The notes under the pieces: generated by a model
Told to the model about the DNA's origin: nothing
The model's input: the letters and a program-made list of their open reading frames with translations, nothing else
The model's database searches: none
Program-made: the position numbers and the translations under genes
Shown: positions 16,459 through 24,980 of the stretch, in pieces
Numbering within the stretch: the stretch's first letter is position 1
How the letters are laid out: each line of letters starts with the position of its first letter
DNA from: Flavobacterium sp. SCGC AAA160-P02
GTDB lineage: Bacteria; Bacteroidota; Bacteroidia; Flavobacteriales; Flavobacteriaceae
DNA length: 33,239 bases
Assembly: GCA_000383355.1 (NCBI GenBank)
Contig: KB911104.1
Location: 1 to 33,239, forward strand
Reading direction: 5' to 3'

Positions 16459-16466
16459 CAAATGTA
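16459..16466 (-). promoter_or_regulatory. Putative -7 element for the PIG-L-symporter operon
   Basis: CAAATGTA reads TACATTTG on the minus strand, matching TAnnTTTG. Transcription would begin about 20 bases before the ATG at 16434, which also rules out the in-frame ATG at 16470 as the start. No clear -33 element is seen. Confidence 0.5.
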
Positions 16467-16544
16467 GCATTTTAAATCTTCTTTTAAAATTGCCTGTGCT
16501 TTTTTATAGCACACAAAAAAATATTAATAATCAGCCTGTTTTTT

Positions 16545-16586
16545 TTGATAAAAAAGCTATCAACAATACGGGTAAAATGTTGATAA
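16545..16586. promoter_or_regulatory. TTGATA/TATCAACA inverted-repeat cluster upstream of dnaN
   Basis: TATCAACA (16558-16565) and TGTTGATA (16578-16585) form a perfect 8-bp inverted repeat with a 12-base spacer. A third half-site, TTGATA, lies at 16545-16550 and pairs with TATCAA at 16558-16563. The complement of 16578-16586 is TTATCAACA, one base from the DnaA box TTATCCACA. The cluster lies between the divergent promoters of the PIG-L operon and dnaN and may bind a regulator such as DnaA. Confidence 0.4.
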
Positions 16587-16614
16587 CAAAATTTTCAAAA
16601 TCACTAAATTCCAA

Positions 16615-16622
16615 TATCTTTG
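16615..16622 (+). promoter_or_regulatory. Putative -7 element of dnaN
   Basis: TATCTTTG matches TAnnTTTG, 29 bases before the dnaN ATG. No TTG is present at the normal -33 distance. Confidence 0.5.
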
Positions 16623-16651
16623 TAAATGAACCATTTTTTAATAAAATCTAA

Positions 16652-17767
16652 ATGAAATTTATCGTATCAAGTTCGCAACTGTTAAAACAATTACAAGTTT
16701 TAGGCGGAGTTATCAATAGCAATAATACCCTACCTATATTAGATAATTTCTTATTTGAAATTTCTGAAAATCAACTAAAAGTTTCTGCATCAGATTTAGA
16801 AACAACTATGAGTGCTGTTGTTACAATAGAGTCTGATTCTACAGGATCTATTGCTATATCTGCAAGATTACTTTTAGATACCTTAAAAACATTTCCAGAT
16901 CAACCCTTAACTTTTAAAACTGAAGGAGATAGTATTATTGAAATTAGTTCTGATCAAGGAAAGTATGACATGGCCTATTTTGGAGGTGACGAGTTTCCTA
17001 AATCTGTGAGTTTACCTTCACCAAGCAAAACAGTTATCCCTTCAAATATATTAGCAACAGCAATATCAAAGACTATTTTTGCTGCTGGAAATGATGATTT
17101 ACGCCCAGTAATGAGTGGTGTTTTCTTTCAATTTAGCTCAGAAAGCTTAACTTTTGTTGCTACAGATGCACATAAATTAGTAAAGTATACAAGAACAGAT
17201 GTAACTGCAGATAAAACAGCTGAATTTATCATGCCCAAAAAACCTTTAAATTTATTAAAGGGTGTTTTAGGTGGAGAAGAAGATGTTATTATAGAATACA
17301 ACGATGCTAATGCGAAATTTACATTTGAGAACTTTGTGTTAATTTGTCGTTTAATTGATGGAAAATATCCAAATTACGAAGCTGTAATTCCAAAAGAGAA
17401 TCCAAACAAATTAACTGTAGATAGAGCATCTTTTCAGAATTCTGTTCGAAGAGTATCTATTTTTTCTAGCAAAACAACACATCAGATTCGTCTTAAAATG
17501 GCGGGTACAGAGTTAAATATTTCTGCTGAAGATCTAGATTTCTCTAACAAAGCTGATGAGCGCTTGAGTTGTGACTATCAGGGTGATGATATGCAAATTG
17601 GGTTTAATTCTCGTTTTTTAAGTGAAATGTTAAGTAACTTAACGTCTAGCGAAGTTTTAATTGAAATGTCTTTACCTAATAGAGCTGGAATCTTAACTCC
17701 TATTGACGGAACAGACGAGGGAGAAAAAATTACGATGCTGGTAATGCCTGTGATGTTAAATAACTAA
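16652..17767 (+). CDS. dnaN: DNA polymerase III beta subunit (sliding clamp)
   Basis: This 371-residue protein is the replicative sliding clamp that holds DNA polymerase III on DNA and docks clamp-binding proteins. It has the usual three-domain layout: MKFIVSSSQLLKQLQVLGGVI start with TLPILDNFLFE, the LRPVMSGVFF segment in domain 2, ATDAHKLVKY, ICRLIDGKYPNYEAVIP, and the C-terminal VMPVM end that forms part of the binding pocket. Length is normal. dnaA and recF are not nearby, as is usual in Bacteroidota where dnaN is not tied to dnaA. It stands alone, with a promoter region at 16558-16622 and a hairpin terminator at 17836-17884. Confidence 0.97.
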   Translation: MKFIVSSSQLLKQLQVLGGVINSNNTLPILDNFLFEISENQLKVSASDLETTMSAVVTIESDSTGSIAISARLLLDTLKTFPDQPLTFKTEGDSIIEISSDQGKYDMAYFGGDEFPKSVSLPSPSKTVIPSNILATAISKTIFAAGNDDLRPVMSGVFFQFSSESLTFVATDAHKLVKYTRTDVTADKTAEFIMPKKPLNLLKGVLGGEEDVIIEYNDANAKFTFENFVLICRLIDGKYPNYEAVIPKENPNKLTVDRASFQNSVRRVSIFSSKTTHQIRLKMAGTELNISAEDLDFSNKADERLSCDYQGDDMQIGFNSRFLSEMLSNLTSSEVLIEMSLPNRAGILTPIDGTDEGEKITMLVMPVMLNN

Positions 17768-17835
17768 CAGAAAGAACTAGTGAACTAAAAAAAGTATACT
17801 CACTTTGTTTAGGATACAGCTAACATATATATTTT

Positions 17836-17884
17836 AAATCACAATATAACCCTGAATAATATCAGTTCAATGTTGTGATTTTTT
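17836..17884 (+). terminator. Hairpin terminator after dnaN
   Basis: AAATCACAA (17836-17844) pairs with TTGTGATTT (17873-17881), followed by further Ts. The 28-base loop contains a small inner stem (CTGA/TCAG). It lies 68 bases after the dnaN stop. Confidence 0.65.
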
Positions 17885-17912
17885 GTTTACTTTTAGCATC
17901 AAATTTTATCGA

Positions 17913-18518
17913 TTGAACTTTTTAGCACATCTATATCTATCTGAAAACAATCCAAATATTATGATTGGTAATTTTATAGCAGATCATATTAAAGGAAATC
18001 AGTTCACCCATTTGAGTTCAGAAATTCAGCAAGGCATTAAATTACATCGAGAAATTGACACCTTTACAGATGCGCATAAGATTACAAGAATAAGTAAACG
18101 AAGGCTTCACAAACGATATGGTTTATTTGCCGGAATAATTATTGATATTTTTTATGATCATTATTTGGCTAAAAATTGGAGTAATTATTCTGCCATGCCT
18201 CTAGATATTTATGTAAATTCTGTTTATCAATTACTAGATCATCAAAAAGAAATACTTCCAGAAAAAACTTTACAACTCATGCCGTATATGATTCAATATA
18301 ACTGGCTGTATAATTACCAATATAAGGAAGGGATTAAAAGTGTTCTCAATGGAATGAATCGTAGAACAAATAATAAAGGCCAAATAGATTTAGCCATTGA
18401 AGACTTATACCAACTAGATGAAGATTTTGAAAAAGACTTTCAATTATTCTTTGAAGATTTACGGATTTTCTCTCATCAAAAGATAAAGCAATTACAACAA
18501 CAAAATACACAGACATGA
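17913..18518 (+). CDS. Acyl carrier protein phosphodiesterase-like protein (AcpH/DUF479)
   Basis: Starting at TTG 17913 the protein reads MNFLAHLYLSENNPN, the conserved start of the AcpH/DUF479 family, which in E. coli removes the 4'-phosphopantetheine group from acyl carrier protein. Conserved blocks are IGNFIADHIKG, GIKLHREIDTFTDAH (metal-binding HD-like residues), RYGLFAGIIIDIFYDHYLAKNW. The predicted size is 201 residues. A TTG at 17883 would add ten residues that do not fit the family and overlaps the dnaN terminator. Its stop overlaps the start of the gamma-glutamyltransferase gene (ATGA), so the two are coupled. Confidence 0.88.
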   Translation: MNFLAHLYLSENNPNIMIGNFIADHIKGNQFTHLSSEIQQGIKLHREIDTFTDAHKITRISKRRLHKRYGLFAGIIIDIFYDHYLAKNWSNYSAMPLDIYVNSVYQLLDHQKEILPEKTLQLMPYMIQYNWLYNYQYKEGIKSVLNGMNRRTNNKGQIDLAIEDLYQLDEDFEKDFQLFFEDLRIFSHQKIKQLQQQNTQT

Positions 18519-20209
18519 AAAAATTAGTACTCTTATTTATTGTAAGTTTTTTAGTTACATCTTGCCAAAAAGAATCACAAGATTCTGAAAAAGTAACAGG
18601 TTTAATTACAGAAAAAGCAATGGTAGTTTCTGCCCGTGTTGAAGCCTCTAGAATTGGAACAGAAATCTTAAAAAAAGGAGGAAATGCATTTGATGCTATG
18701 ATGGCAACAGAATTGGCATTAGCAGTTGCCTATCCTTACGCTGGAAATATTGGTGGTGGTGGCTTTATGGTCTACAGAAAAAATGATGGTGAAATTGGTG
18801 CCTTAGATTATAGAGAAAAAGCACCTTTAGCGGCAACAAGAGATATGTATCTTGATAAAGAAGGAAATATTATTAAAGGAAAAAGTACTGTTGGAGCTAC
18901 TGCGGTAGGTGTTCCTGGAACTGTTGCGGGTGTTTTTAAAGCGCAAGAAAAATTTGGTCTTTTGTCTGTGAAAGAAATTTTAAGCCCTGTCATAGCCTTA
19001 GCAAAAAAAGGAGTCATTGTTACTAAAAAACAAGAAGATAGAATCAAAAAATTTAAAAAAGCATTTGAAACTGTTAACAGTAAAAGAATTCTTTTTCTTA
19101 GAGATTGGAAAGAAGGCGACATCATTAAATATAAGGCTCTAGCGATTACTTTAGAACGCATCTCTAAAAACGGCAGAGATGAATTTTACAAAGGAAAAAC
19201 TGCAAAAGTATTGGCACAATTCATACAAGACAATGGAGGAATTATTACTGAAGAAGATTTGGCAAAATATGAGGCTAAATGGAGAACTCCAGTAACATTT
19301 GAATATGATGGCTTAAAGGTAATTTCAATGTCTCCTCCCTCTAGTGGGGGTGTATGTTTAGCTCAAATTATGAATGGTATAGAGTCGTATGATTTACACA
19401 CCTATGGTCATAATTCACTTAAAAGTATGCAAGTAATCACAGAAGCTGAACGAAGAGCTTATGCAGATAGAAGTTATTTTTTAGGTGACCCTGATTTTGT
19501 AAGTATTCCAACAGACACTTTATTAAGTAAAACATACTCTAAAGAAAGAATGCGTAATTTTTCTTTTGAAAAGCCAACACTCTCTAAGGATATTTCTCAT
19601 GGAAATATTGAAATTATAGAAAGTGATGAAACAACTCACTACTCTATTGTAGATCAGTTTGGAAATGCAGTTTCTGTAACCACTACATTAAATGGCGGTT
19701 ATGGGTCTAAGCTTTATAGCTCTGAATTAGGTTTTTTCTTAAACAATGAAATGGATGATTTTAGCAGCAAACCTGGTGTACCAAATATGTTTGGCTTACT
19801 AGGTGCAAAAGCAAATGAAATTGCACCAGAAAAAAGGATGTTAAGTTCTATGACACCAACTATTATTGAAAAGGACGGAGCACTATGGATGGTGGTTGGA
19901 ACTCCTGGAGGATCTACCATTATTACGTCTGTTTTGCAAACTATTTTAAATGTTCATGAATTTGGGATGGGAATGCAAGAAAGCGTAAATCAGCCTAGAT
20001 TTCATCATCAATGGTTACCAGATATGATTATGATAGAACCTAATGGGTTTAATGAAAATGTAATTTCAGAATTAAAAAGAATAGGCTATACTGTAGATGC
20101 ACGAAACTCACGAGTAATAGGTAAGGTAGATGCTATTTTAGTTTTAAAAGATGGAAAACTAGAAGCCGGAGCAGATCGTAGAGGCGATGATACAGCTGTT
20201 GGGTTTTAA
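18515..20209 (+). CDS. ggt: Gamma-glutamyltransferase, lipoprotein
   Basis: The 564-residue protein is a gamma-glutamyltranspeptidase, an Ntn hydrolase that cleaves glutathione and gamma-glutamyl bonds. Autocleavage should occur before T373 in ETTHYSIVD, matching E. coli T391, to give large and small subunits. Other family signatures are GNAFDAMMATELALAVAYPYAGNIGG (written here only as its first part, GNAFDAMMATELALA), SPPSSGGVCLAQ, MDDFSSKPGVPN and SSMTPTII with the Ser-Ser pair. Unlike the soluble E. coli enzyme, it carries a lipobox LVTSC with C17, so it should be anchored to a membrane on the periplasmic side. It overlaps the AcpH-like gene by 4 bases. Confidence 0.95.
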   Translation: MKKLVLLFIVSFLVTSCQKESQDSEKVTGLITEKAMVVSARVEASRIGTEILKKGGNAFDAMMATELALAVAYPYAGNIGGGGFMVYRKNDGEIGALDYREKAPLAATRDMYLDKEGNIIKGKSTVGATAVGVPGTVAGVFKAQEKFGLLSVKEILSPVIALAKKGVIVTKKQEDRIKKFKKAFETVNSKRILFLRDWKEGDIIKYKALAITLERISKNGRDEFYKGKTAKVLAQFIQDNGGIITEEDLAKYEAKWRTPVTFEYDGLKVISMSPPSSGGVCLAQIMNGIESYDLHTYGHNSLKSMQVITEAERRAYADRSYFLGDPDFVSIPTDTLLSKTYSKERMRNFSFEKPTLSKDISHGNIEIIESDETTHYSIVDQFGNAVSVTTTLNGGYGSKLYSSELGFFLNNEMDDFSSKPGVPNMFGLLGAKANEIAPEKRMLSSMTPTIIEKDGALWMVVGTPGGSTIITSVLQTILNVHEFGMGMQESVNQPRFHHQWLPDMIMIEPNGFNENVISELKRIGYTVDARNSRVIGKVDAILVLKDGKLEAGADRRGDDTAVGF

Positions 20210-20213
20210 GTTA

Positions 20214-20255
20214 ATGAGAGAATGAGAGAATGAGAGAATGAGAGAATGAGAGAAT
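20214..20255. repeat. Tandem repeat of the 8-mer ATGAGAGA (about 5.25 copies)
   Basis: Five uninterrupted copies of ATGAGAGA plus AT begin 4 bases after the ggt stop codon. The unit length is not a multiple of three and the array is perfect, which marks a recent, slippage-prone microsatellite. It is untranslated here, between ggt and the VOC gene. Confidence 0.95.
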
Positions 20256-20349
20256 ATTAACTAAATAATAAAAACACTTTATATGTTATACCTTTAAAGC
20301 TCTGAGGCTTTGAAAGCTAAAATATACATGCACCTTTAAAAATACATTT

Positions 20350-20766
20350 ATGACTCAACCTTTTCATCTAGCTATTCCTGTTCAAAACTTAGAAATCTGT
20401 AGAGCTTTTTATAGAGATATTTTACAATGTAAAGAAGGACGAAGTGATACTCATTGGGTAGACTTTAATTTTTTTGGACATCAATTGGTGATTCATCAGA
20501 AAGATAATTTTAATCCACAGCAAATTTCAAATCCAGTGGATGGACATGATGTTCCTGTGCCTCATTTTGGAGTAGTTCTAAGCATGAATGATTGGCATTT
20601 ATTAAGCCAAAGATTAGAAAAAAATGGCACCAAATTTATTATAGAGCCCACCATTAGATTTAAAGGAAAAGCTGGTGAACAGGCTACTCTATTTTTTAAA
20701 GACCCTGAAGGAAATGCATTAGAATTTAAGGCCTTTAAAGACATTGGCCAGTTATTTGCAACATAA
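20350..20766 (+). CDS. VOC-family (glyoxalase-fold) protein
   Basis: This 138-residue protein has the paired beta-alpha-beta-beta-beta modules of the vicinal oxygen chelate superfamily. [21 protein letters not shown] begins module one, PHFGVVLSM module two, and [14 protein letters not shown] is the classic end motif. Candidate metal ligands H6, H72 and E125 are all present, so a metal-dependent enzyme is likely, though the substrate is unknown. Its stop codon is directly followed by the ATG of the pseudouridine synthase gene (TAAATG). Confidence 0.88.
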   Translation: MTQPFHLAIPVQNLEICRAFYRDILQCKEGRSDTHWVDFNFFGHQLVIHQKDNFNPQQISNPVDGHDVPVPHFGVVLSMNDWHLLSQRLEKNGTKFIIEPTIRFKGKAGEQATLFFKDPEGNALEFKAFKDIGQLFAT

Positions 20767-21624
20767 ATGCATCTTTTAGAAACTCATATTGCTGCTCAAC
20801 AGAAATATCCAATTCGAATTCAAGAATATGCTGTAGGAATTTTTAAGACTGTAGCCACAAAATCTGCCATTAAAAAAGCCATCAAAAAAAAGCGTATTCT
20901 AGTAAATGATACACCAACGTCTACTGCTAGAATTATTATTGGAGGAGAAAAAATTACCTTATTAGCTCCTGAAAATAAAATATCAAAAAAACAGCTATCT
21001 CTTAAACTAGCTGTTATTTTTGAAGATGATTACTTAGCCCTAATAGAAAAGCCGGCAGGTATTTTAGTTAGTGGAAATACGTTTAAAACCATAGACAATG
21101 CTTTACAACAAAATCTTCACAAAAGCACACAACCAGATGCTGTTAGGCCAAGACCTGTTCATCGATTAGATTATCCAACCACTGGGTTATTATTAATTGG
21201 AAAAACAAGTTCTAGTATTCTAGCTTTGAATAAATTATTTGAAAATAAAGAGATTAAAAAAACCTACCATGCTATTACCATCGGTAAAATGAACTCTAAA
21301 GGGTACATTAAAACTGATGTAGATGAAAAACCAGCAACATCTAACTACAATACTATACATACTGTAAAATCTAAGCGATTTAAATATTTAAATTTAGTTG
21401 AACTATTGCCAGAAACAGGGAGAAGGCATCAATTAAGAAATCATTTATTAAGTATTGGAAATCCAATTTTGGGGGATCAAGAATATGGAATAGATCTCTT
21501 AATTTTAAAAGGGAAAGGATTGTATTTACATGCTTCCCAATTAGAATTTACACATCCTTTTTCAGGAAAAAAACTGTCTATAAAATCAACAATACCTATT
21601 AAGTTTAAAAAAATTATACCTTAA
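20767..21624 (+). CDS. RluA-family pseudouridine synthase
   Basis: The 285-residue protein isomerises uridine to pseudouridine in rRNA or tRNA. The catalytic motif HRLDYPTTGLLLIGKT contains the active-site D135. VIFEDDYLALIEKPAGILV (about 83-101) and ETGRRHQLRNHL are the other RluA signatures. The N-terminal part (AIKKKRILVNDTPTSTARII) looks like an S4-type RNA-binding domain. It abuts the VOC gene with no spacer. The specific RNA target cannot be assigned. Confidence 0.92.
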   Translation: MHLLETHIAAQQKYPIRIQEYAVGIFKTVATKSAIKKAIKKKRILVNDTPTSTARIIIGGEKITLLAPENKISKKQLSLKLAVIFEDDYLALIEKPAGILVSGNTFKTIDNALQQNLHKSTQPDAVRPRPVHRLDYPTTGLLLIGKTSSSILALNKLFENKEIKKTYHAITIGKMNSKGYIKTDVDEKPATSNYNTIHTVKSKRFKYLNLVELLPETGRRHQLRNHLLSIGNPILGDQEYGIDLLILKGKGLYLHASQLEFTHPFSGKKLSIKSTIPIKFKKIIP

Positions 21625-21774
21625 ATTCAATCATTTAATATCATTTAGTAAAATTAAATGAATTTTAAAAGAATAATTTATGTAATCTTTTGTAAATTAG
21701 TTTTTTACAAAACTCCCTTCCAAAAAGAAAAAGTATGTAACGTACCTTTTATCATTCATCTTTATCTATACAAA

Positions 21775-22275
21775 ATGAAAAATTTATTACTTATTGCTTT
21801 CACATCAATATTGTTTTTTTCTTGTTCAAACAAACAAGATATGACCCTTTTTAATGCTAATAAAGCGATTGCTCAAGATTTAGTTGGAACCTATGTTTCT
21901 CCAACAAATTTTGAACTTTTTAAATCTATGCTAGACGAAAATATTGAACACCAATCTCCAATGTATGGAAGTGGTATGGTTGGCTATGAAAAAGTTCTTG
22001 AACAAGGAAATTTTTATATGTCTAACTTTTCAGAGGTAACTTTTGAGGATGCTAGATGGTTGCCAGGAGTAAATGAAGAAACTCTTCAGGCAGATGGTAG
22101 TGTAAGAGTTTATGGAACTTGGAAAGGTACTAGCATTGCAACTGGAAAAAAGTTTTCAGTTGATAGCTACCACTATTTTGTGGTAAAGGATGGTAAAATT
22201 TTACAATCTGGAGATTTTTTCGATGCAACTGGAATGGTGATGGCTGTTCGTGCAGATGAGGAAACAACAGAATAA
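21775..22275 (+). CDS. SnoaL-like (NTF2-fold) lipoprotein
   Basis: From ATG 21775 the protein has 166 residues with a signal peptide and lipobox ending at C17 (ILFFSC). An upstream in-frame ATG at 21658 would bury this signal peptide and is rejected. The mature part looks like a SnoaL-like/NTF2 fold: YVSPTNFELFKSMLDENIEHQSP, VGYEKVLEQGNFYMSNFSEV, VRVYGTWKGTSIATGKKFSV, YHYFVVKDGKILQSGDFFD. Such proteins are common in flavobacteria and have no agreed function. A strong terminator follows at 22299. Confidence 0.82.
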   Translation: MKNLLLIAFTSILFFSCSNKQDMTLFNANKAIAQDLVGTYVSPTNFELFKSMLDENIEHQSPMYGSGMVGYEKVLEQGNFYMSNFSEVTFEDARWLPGVNEETLQADGSVRVYGTWKGTSIATGKKFSVDSYHYFVVKDGKILQSGDFFDATGMVMAVRADEETTE

Positions 22276-22298
22276 AGTATTAGGAACAAATGTTTATA

Positions 22299-22327
22299 AA
22301 AACCAGCTATTGTAGCTGGTTTTTTTA
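22299..22327 (+). terminator. Intrinsic terminator
   Basis: AACCAGCTA (22301-22309) and TAGCTGGTT (22313-22321) form a perfect 9-bp stem with a TTG loop, flanked by As before and a T-run after. It is 25 bases after the SnoaL-like gene. Confidence 0.9.
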
Positions 22328-22632
22328 TTTATTACTAAGTGTTCTAATATAAGTTATGATTTGAAATTACTATAATAAAAAATAATTATTTTTTTCTCTA
22401 CCAGAATTTTATAAATTATTTAAAGTCATAGCTGCATTTTTTTTGAAGTAAAGGAGAATGGTAGAAAGAGTATTTTATTACTGTCATTTCAAGTTATAAA
22501 TGGTATAAATATGTTATTTTTAAACAATTAAATAAAGTCACGTATTTTACTACAAACCAACAATAGTAAATTAAGTTTATGTGGTATTGCAACTAAATTC
22601 ATTAAAAAGTTAAAAGAACTAAGATAGACAGC
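22328..22632. other. AT-rich intergenic region without recognised gene
   Basis: About 305 bases between the terminator and the next gene. It is very A+T-rich, has no convincing open frame on either strand, and shows no TAnnTTTG element close to the downstream ATG. A fragment (actgtcatttcaag) resembles worn flavobacterial intergenic repeats. The promoter of the 22633 gene must lie here, but I could not place it. Confidence 0.5.
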
Positions 22633-23886
22633 ATGAAAAAAACCCTAAAAATAATTGGAACACTTATCATTTTATTAATACTAAGTATTGGTGTTTATTA
22701 TGTTACTACTAATGAACCATTGCCTGAAGGAGTTCAAGGAAAAGAAGCAGATGAATTGGCAGAAAAAATGATGTCTGCAATTAATAAAAGAGCCTTTGAT
22801 AGCACTGAAATATTAACATGGAGTTTTAGACAAAAACATCATTACATCTGGAAAAAACAAGAAGGTTTAGTTATTGTTTCTTGGGATGACATAAGTATAA
22901 CTCTAAATCTTAACGATCATTCAAAGAGCATTGGTAGTAGTCCTGAGCTAATTCAAACTGCTCTAGATTTTTTTAACAACGATAGTTTTTGGCTAGTAGC
23001 ACCCTACAAAGTATTTGATGAGGGTGTAGAAAGAAGTATTGTAAACTACAACAATAATGATGCTTTGTTAATCAAATACACTTCTGGAGGATCTACTCCT
23101 GGAGATTCTTATTTATGGATATTAGATTCTACATATGTTCCTACTTCTTTTAAAATGTGGACACAAATTATTCCAATAGGTGGCGTCTCTGGCACTTGGA
23201 ATGATCTTATAACTGCTGATTCTGGAATTAAACTTCCAACAACACACACACTTTCTCTCTTTGGGATGAAAATAGATATGGGAGAAGTAAAGGCTTACAA
23301 CCCAAATGCAGATAAATTAGCTCATACTATTTTAAAAGCAATTAAACATGAAGCCTATAAAAATACACGTTTTATAGACTGGAGTTTTAGAAAAAAACGC
23401 TTTTACAAATGGAATAAAGAACAGCATATCGTTGAAGTTAAATGGAATGATGCTAAAGTACTTTTACATCCAAATGAGTTAGATAAAAGTGTTGTATATT
23501 TAAATGATAAAGAAGTTTCTTATAATGAATCTCTGGTAAAAAGAGCTCTCAAATTTTTTAATAATGATAGTTTTTGGTTGGTGGCTCCACATAAATTATT
23601 TGAGCCTGGAATTTACCGAAGTATTGAAATGATTGATGGTAAAGAAGCCTTACATGTAAAATATTCTACTGGAGGATCAACTCCTGGAGATTCTTATACA
23701 TGGATTGTAGATATAAACTATGTGCCAACTAGTTATAAAATGTATATTCCTAGTATGAAAATGAATGGAGTTTCAGCTACCTGGGAAGATTGGACAGAAA
23801 CAGCATCAGGTACCTTATTACCAAAAAATCACACATTTTCTAGTGGAAACATGCTAAATATGGGAGAAGTAAAAGGATATAATTAA
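22633..23886 (+). CDS. Protein of two tandem copies of one domain, membrane-anchored, unknown function
   Basis: The 417-residue protein has one N-terminal hydrophobic segment (IIGTLIILLILSIGVYYV) and then two copies of the same domain, about residues 39-223 and 226-417. Matching blocks in both are WSFR(Q/K)K, FFNNDSFWLVAP, Y(T/S)(S/T)GGSTPGDSY, WI.D..YVPTS.KM and MGEVK.YN. Single-copy relatives resemble LolA-like or DUF6503-type periplasmic proteins, but I am not sure of the family. It should be anchored in the inner membrane with the two domains in the periplasm. Its stop codon touches the ATG of the AI-2E-family transporter gene, so the products may work together. Confidence 0.8.
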   Translation: MKKTLKIIGTLIILLILSIGVYYVTTNEPLPEGVQGKEADELAEKMMSAINKRAFDSTEILTWSFRQKHHYIWKKQEGLVIVSWDDISITLNLNDHSKSIGSSPELIQTALDFFNNDSFWLVAPYKVFDEGVERSIVNYNNNDALLIKYTSGGSTPGDSYLWILDSTYVPTSFKMWTQIIPIGGVSGTWNDLITADSGIKLPTTHTLSLFGMKIDMGEVKAYNPNADKLAHTILKAIKHEAYKNTRFIDWSFRKKRFYKWNKEQHIVEVKWNDAKVLLHPNELDKSVVYLNDKEVSYNESLVKRALKFFNNDSFWLVAPHKLFEPGIYRSIEMIDGKEALHVKYSTGGSTPGDSYTWIVDINYVPTSYKMYIPSMKMNGVSATWEDWTETASGTLLPKNHTFSSGNMLNMGEVKGYN

Positions 23887-24975
23887 ATGAATTCAAAACT
23901 AATTTCAAACGGAATTTTACGAGCAATTGCTGTGTTAGCTGCAGTCTTGTTTTTAGGCTATTTTCTACTACTGATTCAATCAGTTTTAATCTATATAATT
24001 ATTGCTGCCATCATAGCATTAATTGCAAAACCGATGATCTTATTTTTAAGAAAAAAACTTAAATTCCCAAATACAATAGCCGTGGTAAGTACCATGGTAC
24101 TTTTTGTAAGTCTTATCATAGGAATTACAGGAATGTTTATACCACTAGTTATTGAGCAAGGAGAAAGCCTTTCTTTATTAAAAACAAAAGGACTAGAAGA
24201 AAATATTGGAAATCTAATTACCCAAGCCAATGAATACTTTACATCTAAAAATATTGATATTTTAAGTGAATTACAAGGTGCTGATGTATTTGCTAGTTTA
24301 AAATCTATTCCTAATTTACTAAATTCTATAGTAGGTGCTTTAGGATCTTTTAGCGTTGGTTTATTCTCTGTTCTATTTATTTCTTTCTTCTTTATGAAAG
24401 ACAGTAAAATGTTTAAAAGTGCTTTACTAACTCTCATGCCAAAAGGTACTGAAGATAGGTTTTCACATTCATTAGAAAAAATAAACGATTTATTATCAAG
24501 ATATTTTATTGGCTTGGTCATTCAAATTACCATTCTATTTGTAATCTATACAATTATTCTATTGGTCATTGGGGTATCTAATGCCGTAGTAATTGCTTTT
24601 TTATGTGCATTGCTAAATATTATACCATATGTAGGGCCTTTAATTAGCGCATTTTTAATGATTGTTTTAACAATGACAAGTGGCTTAGGGCAAGATTTAG
24701 ACTTTCAAGTAGAAATTCTTCCTAAAACTGTCTATGTAATGATTGGTTTTATCATTGCACAAGTGGTTGATAATTTTGCTAGCCAACCAATTATATTTTC
24801 AAAAACAACCAAATCTCACCCATTAGAAATTTTCTTAATAATTATTATTGGTGGTTTACTGGCAGGTCCCTTAGGAATGATCATTGCAGTTCCTTCCTAT
24901 ACCGTTTTAAAAGTAATATTAAAAGAATTTATCTCTGACAATAAAATTGTTTCATCATTAACAAAAGACATTTAA
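23887..24975 (+). CDS. AI-2E/PerM-family membrane transporter
   Basis: The 362-residue integral membrane protein has the pattern of the AI-2E/PerM family: paired N-terminal spans, the FLRKKLKFPNTIAVVSTMV loop, a soluble-looking central part (about 90-150), then the FFFMKD and LLNIIPYVGPLISAFLMIV motifs and a final pair of spans. Despite the name, members export various solutes or have unknown cargo. It begins at the base after the stop of the duplicated-domain gene, and the THUMP-like methyltransferase follows after 5 bases. Confidence 0.92.
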   Translation: MNSKLISNGILRAIAVLAAVLFLGYFLLLIQSVLIYIIIAAIIALIAKPMILFLRKKLKFPNTIAVVSTMVLFVSLIIGITGMFIPLVIEQGESLSLLKTKGLEENIGNLITQANEYFTSKNIDILSELQGADVFASLKSIPNLLNSIVGALGSFSVGLFSVLFISFFFMKDSKMFKSALLTLMPKGTEDRFSHSLEKINDLLSRYFIGLVIQITILFVIYTIILLVIGVSNAVVIAFLCALLNIIPYVGPLISAFLMIVLTMTSGLGQDLDFQVEILPKTVYVMIGFIIAQVVDNFASQPIIFSKTTKSHPLEIFLIIIIGGLLAGPLGMIIAVPSYTVLKVILKEFISDNKIVSSLTKDI

Positions 24976-24980
24976 GAACA

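Noticed and set aside
16545..16622. Possible replication origin next to dnaN
   Set aside because: Only one good near-DnaA box is present, with no DnaA-box cluster, no dnaA gene and no extended unwinding element; dnaN alone does not mark oriC in Bacteroidota.
16442..16651. 69-codon plus-strand frame directly before dnaN
   Set aside because: It overlaps the start of the PIG-L gene and both promoters, is low in complexity, and has no recognisable feature; the sequence is better explained as regulatory.
20214..20255. Possible CRISPR-like array
   Set aside because: The units are 8 bp and directly adjacent with no spacers; it is a simple tandem repeat.
23991..24521. Long antisense frame (176 codons) opposite the AI-2E-family gene
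   Set aside because: It is the mirror of a well-supported membrane protein gene; its composition follows from the complementary hydrophobic codons and it has no independent motifs.
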